A DNA stretch of 15,494 nucleotides, taken from the NCBI GenBank assembly GCA_036244855.1, contig BQKZ01000497.1:140534-156027 (forward strand), read 5' to 3'. The notes beneath the pieces were generated by a model. The model was not told where the DNA came from. It searched no databases and saw nothing but the letters and a program-made list of their open reading frames with translations. The position numbers were made by a program, and so were the translations under genes. Each line of letters begins with the position of its first letter. Positions within the stretch are counted from its first letter, which is position 1. Origin of the DNA: Temnopleurus reevesii. Lineage: Eukaryota; Echinodermata; Echinoidea; Temnopleuroida; Temnopleuridae. Below, piece after piece: positions 1-8,548 of the stretch.

Positions 1-236
1 ATATTGAAGTAGTCAACCTGTATGATCGCTAGCTACTGTAGATATTGAAGTAGTCATCGCTAACTACTGTCGATATTGAATTAGTCAACTTGTATGATCG
101 CTATCTACTGTAGATATTGAAGTAGTCAACCTGTACGATCGCTATCTACTGTATATATTGAAGTAGTCAACCTGTATGATTACTATCTACTGTAGATATT
201 GAAGTAATCAACTTGAATGATCGCTGCTTACACTAG
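1..236. repeat. 41-bp minisatellite, about six units
   Basis: Six head-to-tail units begin at 1, 42, 73, 114, 155 and 196. Each starts ATATTGAAGTAGTCAACCTG and ends near CTACTGTAG. Five are full length at about 41 bp. The second (42-72) has lost about 10 bp from its middle, and the last decays into unique sequence near 225-236. Differences are mostly single substitutions, so the array is fairly young or homogenised. It begins at base 1, so it probably continues upstream. Confidence 0.95.
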
Positions 237-479
237 AGAGTGAAGAGGTCCATCGAAATCACTACTCTTTATATATATTCAGTCAAACAACCCCCGCTCC
301 TAGTTCCTGCTCAAGACAATTTTATATTGCATCATTAAAGAAAATGTTATGTCATTTGTTATGTTCTTAAATCATGGCTACCGACGCGAGATTAAATCCA
401 TAATGAACTGTTTTGCCAGGGTGTTTTCGTTATATGTCTTCGTTTTACGCTATAAATTGTTGTACTCCAAGTGCAATTA
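237..479. other. no identifiable feature
   Basis: AT-rich sequence between the minisatellite and the first long repeat. No repeat, convincing ORF or motif was seen here. Confidence 0.5.
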
Positions 480-1880
480 AAACTTAATCCTTATTTCATA
501 ACTTTTACTTTGGTCAGAAAAGTATGTAACATCAGATGTAAAGAGTTTAATAAACAATATCAAACATACAGGCCATCGTTTTGTAAGTCTAGAGACGTTT
601 GTTTATGTAGCAAGAACAGGAAGTATTAACTAGTTTTAATTAATCTCAAAATATTTTCGATGACGTCCGCTACCTACATTTTTATGTATGCAATCCATTG
701 AGTTTACAATTATTGGAAGCTATGCCCTGTCGTATTAAGTTCATTTTCTGGACTTTCTTTATATTTCTTTATATTTCTTTATATTTTGTACTCTATCTTG
801 AGAGTATATCTTTAATTAATAAGATACGGATGAATTTCAAATATCCAGAGGATGTGCAACAACACAGCTCAGAGTTTATAACATTTGTCATGCTCTAGAA
901 AAGTCTAAGACAAATGTAGTCTTAGTCATTACAAAAAAAAAAATTACGAAGGCGAGCGTCGCAAACTTTTTTTTTTTAAAGTACAAATAGAATTACTTTG
1001 TTTTCTGGATCGTAGTATCATATTTTTGTAATCTGTACTATACATTCAAATATTTATTTCATTTTATTTATATAGTTAGATTTAAACTTAATCCTTATTT
1101 TATAAGTTTTATTTGGTCAGAAACCTATGAAAAAAATTAAATGTAAAGAGATTAAAGAACACTTTCAAAACACATAGGCACAACGTCTGTGGACATTCAT
1201 TTATGTTAAAACAACAGGAAGTCTTATCGAGGAGTTTTAATTAATCTCAAAATATGTTCGATGGCGTCCGCTTTCTAAATCGTATATATGCAGTCTATTG
1301 ATTATACCATTATTGGAAACTAAGCCCTGACGTATTAACTTCATTTTTTTTTGGACAAGGGTAATATTTCCTAACATCTTGTACTCTATCTTTAGAGTAT
1401 ATCTTTGATTAATAAGATACGGATGAATTTTCAATAACCAGACGATGTGCAACAATACAGCACAGAGTTTTTAACATTTGTCATGCTTTAGAAAAGTCTA
1501 AGACAAGATGTAGTCTTAGTCATTACATTTATGAAAAAAGTCAATGTAAAGAGATTAAAGAACACTTTCAAAACACATAGGCCATCGTCTGTGGACATTA
1601 ATTTATGTAAAAACAACAGGAAGTCTTATCGAGGAGTTTTAATTAATCTCAAAATATGTTCGATGACGTCCGCTTCCTAAATCTTATATATTCAGTCTAT
1701 TGATTATACAATTATTGGAAACTACGCCCTGACGTATTAACTTTATTTTTTTTGGGGGGACATGGGTAATATTTCCTAACATATTGTACTCTATCTTTAG
1801 AGTGTATCTTTAATTAAAAAGATGTGGATGAATTTTCAATAACCAGAGGATTTGCAACAATACAGCTCTGAATTTGTCTT
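480..1880. repeat. long-period degenerate tandem repeat, three copies
   Basis: Three diverged copies run head to tail. The first (480-about 930) and second (1084-1530) both begin AAACTTAATCCTTATTT, 604 bp apart. The third begins inside the unit at 1531, in the sequence matching 1127, about 404 bp on. Shared blocks in fixed order are AGTTTTAATTAATCTCAAAATAT, TCGATG(A/G)CGTCCGCT, a block around CCCTG(A/T)CGTATTAA, TTGTACTCTATCTT.AGAGT, and TTAAT.AAGAT..GGATGAATTT ending in the CAACAA.ACAGC core. The first copy has an internal 10-bp triplication (TTTATATTTC, about 754-786). Short open frames inside are not conserved between copies, so this is not read as coding. Confidence 0.9.
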
Positions 1881-2895
1881 ACTCTATAACAGTTTGAAAC
1901 ATGATGTTTATATTTTAGTCATTGCATAAAGAAAGTTACGCTTCGCACAAATTGAAAGCGATCCTTACAAACTTTCTCGCTTTTGAAAGTGAAGATATAA
2001 AAACTCCGCTTCATGTACTGTAGTAATTTTTCTTAATATTTTGTACTATACATTTAAAGTATCTTTTTAATTAATAAGATACGGATGGATGTTCATTTTC
2101 ATAGCCAGGCGACGAATAACAGTACAGCTCAGAATTGTTAACATTTTTCAGGTTTTATAGTCATTTGAAACAAGATGAATAGATGTTTATATATATATAT
2201 ATATATATATAGTAATAGCAAAACAAAAGTTATGCTTCGCATAATTTCAAAGCGAGCCTTGCAAAAATTCTTGCTGTTGAAAATAAAGAATTAATAACTT
2301 CGTTTTAACTGGAATCTCTTTATTTAATAAGATATGGACGGACATTTATTTCATAGCCAGAGTGAAGCGATACAGTGCAGAATTGTTGACATTTTTAATG
2401 TTCTTTAAAAGTTTGAAACCCCGTGAGTAAATACGACATGACGAAACGAAAATTATGCTTCGCAAAAATTGAAAGCGAGCCTTGCAAACAATCTTGCTGT
2501 TGAACATAACGAACTAATAACTTCGTTTTTGCTGGAATGAATCTCTTTAATTAATAAGATACGAGCAAATATTTATTTCATAGCCAGAGTGAAGCGATAC
2601 AGCGCAGAGTTGTTAGAATTTTCAATGTTCTTTAAAAGTTTGAAACACCGGGAGTAAATACGTCATGACAAAACGAAAATTATGCTTCGCACAAATTGAA
2701 AGCGATCCTTGCAAACTTTCTCACTGTTGAAAATTAAGGAGATAATAATTCAATATTCTGGACTTGGTCATATTTATATGTTATACTACTTATTTAAAAT
2801 ATTTCTTTCATCAATTAGGTGTTTATTTCATAGCCAGAGGATGTGAAACGATACGGTTCAGAGATGGTAACATTTTCCATGTTCTATAAAAATCA
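1881..2895. repeat. medium-period degenerate tandem repeat
   Basis: Four copies of a unit are marked by (A)TGCTTCGCA.AAATTGAAAGCGA.CCTTGCAAAC at 1938, 2232, 2455 and 2682, so the spacing is 294, 223 and 227 bp. Each continues into TTAATAAGATACGG and TTTATTTCATAGCCAGAG....GA..CGATACAG..CAGA.TTGTTA.CATTTT. The last part matches the 3' portion of the longer units at 480-1880, so the two arrays are related. A TA dinucleotide run at about 2188-2211 expands the first spacing. Confidence 0.88.
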
Positions 2896-3560
2896 AGAAA
2901 AAAATTGTTATAGGTGACATAATGCTTTAATAATGTCTATTTGGTCAACAATTTTAAAGGTCGTGCAGCAACACAAAATCGGATATGTATAACGTTCTAT
3001 CATTGAATAGGTGTAATATTCAGAACACAAACGCCAGAATAAATATTTTTTTAACAATTTGTGATAGGGTGCTCCATGATAGAAGCGTTTTCCTACCCAA
3101 TGCTTACCCATCCCTATTCAAAATATGAATTATGAATGAACATAATTCATGAATGGATAGATAGATGTGATACAAAAAGTGGCAATGGATGCAAGGCGTG
3201 GAGAATGATGCTCGTATGGGGTGTTGCTCAAAATCAACTGCAAATCAACTGTAACTTTGCAAATTGTAACGCGCATTTTCATTCGCGCACGGTATGCACG
3301 GTCAGCAAGACGCACATGAAACAATAATTTTGATTGGCGCGTTCCAATCAACTGCAACTTGCGATCAATTGCAACTTTTGAGCAACACTCCTAGGTCGTT
3401 CAAAATGATCAATAATGGCCAATGGTCAATGGTCAATGCCGTAGAAATTTGCTTCAGGAAACCACTGAAATAGGTGTGATAATGCGATAATGAAATCCAT
3501 TTGGTAACCAGGGTTGAAGGTTGTAGCAACACTATAGGAGTAATATTTAGAATATGAAAT
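2896..3560. repeat. degenerate repeat copies, interrupted by an insertion
   Basis: Further diverged members of the same array. 2960-3020 carries CGTGCAGCAACAC...GATATGTATAACGTTCTATCATTGAATAGGTGTAATATT, close to the 140-bp units at 4340-5175. 3060-3480 carries a second motif set (ATGAATGAACAT, AATGGATAGAT, GGAGAATGATG, TAGGTCGTTCAAAATG, TCAGGAAA.CACTG) that recurs at 3910-4080 and 4100-4300. The element at 3218-3391 splits that set. Confidence 0.75.
3218..3391. mobile_element. 174-bp MITE-like element
   Basis: The ends are 16-bp inverted repeats with one mismatch: GGGGTGTTGCTCAAAA at 3218-3233 and TTTTGAGCAACACTCC at 3376-3391. TA lies at 3215-3216 (one extra T before the element) and at 3392-3393, fitting a TA target-site duplication. 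Two sister copies of the host repeat read uninterrupted GATGTTCTAGGCCG, at about 3987 and 4215, and give the empty-site sequence. Subterminal CAACTGCAA/TTGCAGTTG-type motifs recur inside. It is too short to encode a transposase, so it would be non-autonomous. Family not recognised. Confidence 0.82.
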
Positions 3561-3899
3561 GTTCTATGAAACGTTCTATGAAATGAAAAGCTTATGAAAC
3601 GTATAAAATGAATATTTTATAGATTTTTAAAGATTTTTCGTAATAGGTAATTAAAAAAAAACACGTTAGGTTTACAAAATACGTTATACCAAAAAGTGAG
3701 AATGGCACCGCCAAGTCTAGGATTTGCCTTTCAGCGAACGGTAAGGAAATAACCCAGCCGATACCTTCACTTCCGAAAACAAAAAATGAAAATAGAACAA
3801 AACGAAGATGTAGAAATGACATCGGAGGAAAAAGATGCTCGCACTGAAAGACAGTCGAAATAAAAGCGCTTATATACCTACCGAGTACTTGACATGCCT
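3561..3899. other. unique spacer within the repeat array
   Basis: This stretch does not visibly match the flanking repeat copies. The minus strand has a 121-codon open frame (3592-3957) that is hydrophobic and Phe/Tyr-rich, as expected from A-rich DNA read backwards, and it runs into the next repeat copy. The plus strand has a 25-codon acidic frame (3786-3863). Neither resembles a known family, and no gene is called. Confidence 0.45.
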
Positions 3900-4310
3900 C
3901 TACAAGTATATACGATGAATTATGAATGAACATATAAATGGATAAGATATATGACAAAATGAGACAAAAGATACGAGGCGTCGAGGATGATGTTCTAGGC
4001 CGCTTAAAATGGACAAATAATGGACAATGATGTCGAGATTTGCGTCAGGAAATCACCAAAACAAGCATTGAAATAGAGGTGCTTTCCTACAGTGCCCTTG
4101 ACAAGTCCCTCAAAAATGCATAAGATGTATTACAAATGAACGTATGAATGGATTGATATTAGATAAGATATATGACAATGACAAAACAAGACAACAGACG
4201 CGTGTTGCGGAGAATGATGTTCTAGGCCGTTCAAAATAGACCAATAATTGCCAATGCATGGCTTTGAAAATCTGTCAGGAAATTACTGCAACAGGTAAAA
4301 TAATGCGACA
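3900..4310. repeat. two degenerate repeat copies of about 200 bp
   Basis: 3910-4080 and 4100-4300 share, in order, ATGAATGAACAT.(AT)AAATGGAT, AGATAAGATATATGACAA, ACAAAA.ACAACAGACGCG-like sequence, GATGATGTTCTAGGCCG(C/T)T.AAAAT, CCAATAAT..(A/C)CAATG and G(T/A)CAGGAAAT.AC. The same order, broken by the element at 3218-3391, is seen at about 3130-3480. This makes three copies. Confidence 0.78.
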
Positions 4311-4339
4311 CGATGTGTCAACTCGCTCAAAATAGTCGC

Positions 4340-5175
4340 AACAATATTTCAGATATGTAACACTTTCAATACCTGAAGAGGGGTGATGTTAGAATCAAAT
4401 AGATAGTCAATAGGCGCATAATATTTGTGATAATGCTTGAAAGGCCGCAAAAAAAAAGGTCAAAGGGAGAAAATAATTTCGTAACACCTCAGATATGCAT
4501 CACTTTCAATCGTTTAATAGGGGTAATATTAAAATCACTAGATATCTAATGAGCGCATTTGTGTGATGATACTTAAATGCAAAAATATTTTAAAGGGGAA
4601 AATAAATCAGAAATTACAACAACACCTCGCATATGTAACAATTTCAATCCTTGAATAGGTATAATATTAAAATCAAATAGAAAGTCAATGAGGGCATATG
4701 TGTGATAATACTTGAGAGGGAAAAGTATATCAAGGGTAAAATAATATAAATCTGAAGAACAATACTTCAGATGTGTAACACTTTCAATCCTTAAATGGGG
4801 ATGATAATTAGAAATAATAGATAGTCATTGGGCGCAAAGGTGCCCTAAAACTTGAAAGGGAAAAAATTATCAACGGGAAAATAATATAAATCCGAAGTTA
4901 ACTTCAGATATGTAACACTTTCAATCCCTGAATAGGCTGGGTAATATTAGAATTAAATAGATATAGTCAATGGACGCATATGTGTGATAATAATACTTGT
5001 GAGGCAAAAATATGTCAAAGGGGAATATAAATCAGAAATTACAACAGCACGTCAGATATGTAACGCTTTCAATCCTTGAATAGGGATAATATTAGAATCA
5101 ATAGATAGTCAATCGGCGCATAGCTGTGCTAATACTTGAAAGGCCAAATATATCAAGAGGAAAAATAAATCAGTG
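4340..5175. repeat. 140-bp tandem repeat, six units
   Basis: The anchor CAGATATGTAACACTTTCAAT recurs at about 4350, 4490, 4628, 4768, 4905 and 5053, giving spacings of 140, 138, 140, 137 and 148. Each unit then reads CCTTGAATAGGGGTAATATTAGAATCAAATAGATAGTCAATGGGCGCATATGTGTGATAATACTTGAAAGG with variation, then an A-rich linker. Indels of 1-10 bp separate the units. Stops occur in every frame, so it is non-coding satellite-like DNA. Confidence 0.93.
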
Positions 5176-5431
5176 AAAGAAAAAGAGAGCAGCAACAATG
5201 AATGAAAAAACAAAGGGATTCGCAATTAAAAGGGCTGAAAGAAAATTCCGGCTACTGCTCAAATAGTAAAAGGAAATGTGACAAACACATAAAGGAAAAC
5301 AAAAGTTGACGAATAGATATATAAAGGATAAAAAAACCCTACTTTTATAACTGCAAATGTATATTTATTTGCCGGAATGGAAAGATTCTCACTGCTGGTA
5401 CCGTTACAAAACCGTCACCGTTATATATATA
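5176..5431. other. A-rich spacer, no feature
   Basis: Purine/A-rich sequence between the 140-bp array and the transposon. It ends in a short TA run (5422-5431) that supplies the TA flanking the next element. No gene or repeat was seen. Confidence 0.5.
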
Positions 5432-5990
5432 CAGTGTGTCTCAATAAAAACGTAACACTTTTGAAATGGTTGGCAAATTGAGCATATAAAGTTTTATGAA
5501 GAAATGTTGATATGTATAGAAAGCTGAAGGATCGACCTTTCTTATGAGATGAGAAATTGGAAAAAAGAATCATGCTTCGATGAACAGTGTTCACTTAAGT
5601 TAGAGGTATGAAAATGTGCCTGCGCAGGATTTTTCCTTTCAATTTTGGAGAGGTAAGCTACTTGTAGCTTAACTTACAATAAGGTCGATATGAGATATTC
5701 AGGATCGATGAAACAACAGGGTATTTTAAATACCGTGAATACCATTCCCTTTTCTCTGATATTTATCAATCCCGAAACATCACCGCCCATTCCCCACCCA
5801 CACACACAAACGCACACACAAACGCACATACACACTTCCACTCCCATCTTATTGTACCGGGTATAACAAACAAGTCTTTTTGATGTTTAAAGATGTTCAC
5901 GTTTCTCTTATTTTTCTTATTTACAATTGCTTTGTTCATCTTGAAATAAGGATCTGACAAAAGTAATCAGTCCATAGTCCACATGGTTAT
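5432..5990 (+). repeat. left inverted arm of the transposon
   Basis: It pairs with 6408-6938. The arm contains a near-perfect short palindrome, TAAGCTACTTGTAGCTTA (5654-5671), matched in the other arm at 6698-6717. It also has a CA-rich run (about 5796-5836) whose partner is the GT-rich run near 6561-6583. The inner end aligns through GCTTTGTTCATCTT.AAAT and a GACAAAA.TAATC block to ACATG.TTAT at 5981-5990. Confidence 0.88.
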
Positions 5991-6115
5991 TTTTTTTTCT
6001 TGCCTGAATATCACGGCTTTTAAAGAATCGATTGAGTAAGGGTACCGGTAAAATTAAGTCTGTCACATTAATGATCGACGTCCACCTCTTCTCTCGATAC
6101 ACGATCTTGACCATT

Positions 6116-6395
6116 TCAGCATGTCAGCTCTCCTGACCTGACTGTTGCTCTGTCCTGACGAATTAAGGACATCAATCTCGTGTCGGGAGGTGTGGTGTAG
6201 ACCTTAATCTTGAGCCATCCCCCGAAGAAGAAGTCGAGAGGCATCATATCAGGTGAACGTGGAAGCCATTCAACTTCATATGATCACTGAAGAGATGGGT
6301 GCGGTGTTCTGCATCAATGGCAAGGTGCCCCATCTTGCAACCATCATACACGTCAGAACCGTCCATTCCTGCCATGGCGATACCTTGCAACTCTA
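6116..6395 (-). pseudogene. transposase C-terminal remnant, frameshifted
   Basis: Read on the minus strand, 6271 to 6116 is open for 51 codons plus a TGA stop. It gives WLPRSPDMMPLDFF followed by KIKVYTTPP. This matches the C-terminal signature of an IS630/Tc1/mariner-type DDE transposase family (usual form PRSPDLTPLDFFLWG..K.KVY). The Asp in PLDFF (codon 6233-6235) would be the third catalytic residue. Upstream, in a different frame, codons ending near 6264 encode a DGCKMGHLAID-like segment with its Asp at 6342-6344. That matches the usual DGA..H motif with the second catalytic Asp, about 36 codons before the third. The two parts are therefore separated by a frameshift near 6265-6271. The N-terminal helix-turn-helix and first catalytic Asp are absent, and the inverted arms lie where they would be. 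No start codon can be assigned, and the upstream limit is approximate. Confidence 0.8.
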
Positions 6396-6407
6396 TCAAG
6401 GGCAGGG

Positions 6408-6938
6408 ATAACATGTCCATCGATTATCGGGACGATTATTTTTGTCACATCTTTCATTTTAAGATGAACAAAGCAGTTGTAAATAAGAAGAAAATAAAAA
6501 CAACATGAACATCTTACATAAAAAGATTTAACTTTTTTTTACAATACGATGGGAGTGGAAGTGTGTGCGTGTGTGTGTGTTTGTGGGAGCGGTGGTTTTT
6601 CGGAATTGATAAATAACAGAGCAAAAGGAATGGAATTCAATCTAATCAAAATACCCTGTTGTTCCATCGATCCTAAATATCTCAGATAAACCTTTTTGTA
6701 AGCTACAAGTAGCTTACTTGTCCAAAATTGGAAGGAAAATCCTGCGCAGGCACATTTTCATACATCTAACTTAAGTGTAAACTGTTCATCGAAGCATGAT
6801 TCTGTTTTTCCAATTTTTCATATCATTAGAAAGGTCAATCCTTCAGCTTTCTATACATATCAACATTTCTTCCTGAAACCATATATGCTCAATTTGCCAA
6901 CCATTTCAAAAGTGTTACGTTTTTATTGAGACACACTG
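6408..6938 (-). repeat. right inverted arm of the transposon
   Basis: Inverse-complement partner of 5432-5990. The outer 57 bp are identical and the rest is clearly diverged. It includes the CTGCGCAGG-containing block (about 6741-6755), also present in the left arm near 5622-5632. The inner end lies at ATAACATGTCCAT (6408-6420). Confidence 0.86.
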
Positions 6939-7085
6939 TATATATATATGTAGATATATAAGAAAATGGCGTGATCGGAGAATTCCGAAGAGTTTTGAAT
7001 TTATATGTTCTTCTACTCGCCACAAACGGTAACGGCCAGCGGACGCTAAGGCCCCTGGATTTCCCACTGAATAGTATTGGCAATT
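6939..7085. other. TA run and unassigned spacer
   Basis: A TA run at 6939-6949 follows the transposon, then unique sequence with no convincing feature. Confidence 0.5.
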
Positions 7086-7211
7086 CCCCGGTCACATAGG
7101 ACCCCGGAAGCAACACGATTCACCCCGACTCGTTGTTCTGAGGCAGTTAACTGTGAATCAACAAAGAGTCGAGGTGAATCGTGTTGCTCCCGGGGTCCTA
7201 TGTGACCGGGG
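7086..7211. repeat. 126-bp foldback
   Basis: CCCCGGTCACATAGGACCCC at 7086-7105 pairs with GGGGTCCTATGTGACCGGGG at 7192-7211. Pairing continues inward through AAGCAACACGATTCACC/GGTGAATCGTGTTGCT to an ACTCGTTGTT/AACAAAGAGT-like inner stem. The loop around GAGGCAGTTAACTGTGAATC is short. This is a long, GC-rich, nearly perfect hairpin in AT-rich surroundings. Confidence 0.9.
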
Positions 7212-7667
7212 CTTAAAAGATGGTTCCTTTGAAAATTTCGAGCTTGTTCGAATATCAATCGTTTCGTGCATCACGAAATAAAAAAAAGGGATTATGGGTG
7301 TGCGAGCTTGACACAAAGTGTGCATGATAAAATCGTCACAATTGGAAAAGAAACGAAAACATGAACTTTCGAAAAACAAAACAGACTGTTTCTTTCCTAC
7401 TAATTTACATTGATATTGATATTGACACTAATTAATTTCAATCGATGCTTGCCGCCTTTAAATGTAGCTTTTCCCGGCCAAATTTAAGATTTAATTGCTC
7501 AAATTGAATTTGTAATCTTCCCATTGGAAGCAAATTATGGATGTCGTTGTTAGAGCTTCACCGTATAGGTAGGTAAGCAATAATGTGAGAAGTGAAGAGG
7601 TGCAAAAATATCAAGATACATTATAGTATTATTTTGTATGCTAAAATATGTGGAAGTGGAAGTAAGT

Positions 7668-7756
7668 ATTGATAATAACAATAATAATAATAGTAATAGT
7701 AATAATATGCAATTTATAAAGCACATGTACCTACTCTCGGAGTGCGTAAAGCGAAT
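7668..7756 (+). repeat. AAT-rich run with a conserved-looking tail
   Basis: GATAATAACAATAATAATAATAG...AATAAT is followed by ATGCAATTTATAAAGCACATGTACC and GGAGTGCGTAAAGCG. Trinucleotide runs followed by an ATTTAT(A)(A/T)AGC.C....CAAAGCGC-type motif are, from memory, common in invertebrate and fish dispersed repeats. That resemblance is an unchecked recollection. Confidence 0.35.
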
Positions 7757-7855
7757 ATCGAGTACTTGCAAAGAACTTCAATTTGGAAAAATGAATGATT
7801 AAAATAATCTTATGTTACATAGTGTTGCTTCCGGGGTCGTATGTGACCGGGGCTT

Positions 7856-8290
7856 TATCCAAAGCGCTTTCATCGATAATAATGCACCTTTCTTTTAGTC
7901 ATGCACAATTAGTGTGCACCAATTTGAATTCGTTGCAGTTACCGTTAAATCAACGAGTACCTACATGAATAAACAATTTTGCTTAAGGCAAATTCCATGT
8001 AAGCACAAAACATAGCACACAATTAAAACACATTTCCCATCTTTATTACCAAATATACGAGCTATCCCTTTCTAGTTGCGATTCAGAAGTTTTCCCTATT
8101 GCAATCACTGTAACTTCAGTCAGAGGTTATTAACCCGTTTCTTTGAAGGATAGCCATAGGCGTTCTTAGCTTTGATGCATCTCGAATCTGACAGGCATTT
8201 CACATTTTTCGCCTTCATGTTCTCATTATTTGTATATTTATTGCTCGGGGCCATACATTGTTTTTAATTCTCAGCATTTTATCGACACGA
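7856..8290. other. no identifiable feature
   Basis: AT-rich unique sequence with stops in all frames. No repeats or motifs stood out. Confidence 0.5.
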
Positions 8291-8503
8291 CACTGTGAGC
8301 AGAATGAACAAAGGACAGGGACAAAGTAAACAACTTCATTCAAGCATTCACATTGGCTTCATGATCACAAAGGAAAGTCCCAGTTTTTTTTCCACAGAAT
8401 GAGAAGCATGGAAATTTCTTTTGTGTCTACCTAGCTCTATCATTAATGCTTGAATGGAGTTTATTTACTTTGTCCCAGGCTTTTGTCTCTTCTGCTCACA
8501 GTG
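8291..8503. repeat. 213-bp imperfect palindrome
   Basis: CACTGTGAGCAGAATGAACA...TTCAAGCATT at 8291-8348 is the inverse complement of 8445-8503 with scattered mismatches. The right arm, inverted, reads CACTGTGAGCAGAAGAGACA and ends ATTCAAGCATT. A shorter inner pairing, CACAAAGGAAA (about 8369) with TTTCTTTTGTG, extends the stem. No target duplication or coding sequence was seen. It is probably a foldback or MITE element. Confidence 0.85.
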
Positions 8504-8548
8504 AGAAATACCGGTTACATTCAAAATCTGTTGTAAATGTGTCCTAAA

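Larger units (their letters stand above)
5432..6938. mobile_element. Tc1/mariner-superfamily transposon with very long inverted arms
   Basis: The element is 1507 bp, starts CAGTGTGTCTCAATAAAAACG, ends with its inverse complement, and is flanked by TA (5430-5431 and 6939-6940). The outermost 57 bp of the two ends (5432-5488 and 6882-6938) are identical. Pairing continues with substitutions and small indels to about 5990 on the left and 6408 on the right. The arms thus take up most of the element and leave about 417 bp of centre. That centre keeps a piece of transposase on the minus strand. TA target choice and the transposase motif both point to the IS630/Tc1/mariner superfamily. The flanking TA lies in TA runs, so the duplication cannot be proved. 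It is dead as an autonomous element. Confidence 0.88.
7086..7852. mobile_element. candidate 767-bp element with 31-bp inverted ends
   Basis: CCCCGGTCACATAGGACCCC...AAGCAACAC at 7086-7116 is the inverse complement of 7822-7852 with a single mismatch. Both share the GGAAGCAAC variant, whereas the internal copy at 7181-7211 reads GGGAGCAAC. The two outer copies are therefore the natural pair. No target duplication is obvious (ATTGGCAATT on the left, CTTTATCCAA on the right), and no transposase was seen inside. The alternative is three independent insertions of a short repeat. Confidence 0.5.

Noticed and set aside
1..236. CRISPR array
   Set aside because: The repeats are contiguous with no unique spacers, the context is eukaryotic, and no cas genes are present.
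698..898. 66-codon plus-strand frame with a hydrophobic stretch
   Set aside because: It lies inside a repeat unit. The homologous segments of the other copies are not open, and the hydrophobic part comes from the TTTATATTTC triplication.
3786..3863. 25-codon acidic plus-strand frame with a protein-like composition
   Set aside because: It is too short to judge, has no conserved partner or splice context, and its bias follows local GAA/AAA richness.
3592..3957. 121-codon minus-strand frame, the longest in the window
   Set aside because: Hydrophobic and Phe/Tyr-biased composition is expected from A-rich DNA. It crosses from unique sequence into a repeat copy, and no family motif is visible.
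5422..5431. TATATATA as a TATA box
   Set aside because: It is part of a TA run flanking the transposon and is repeated at the other end, with no gene downstream.
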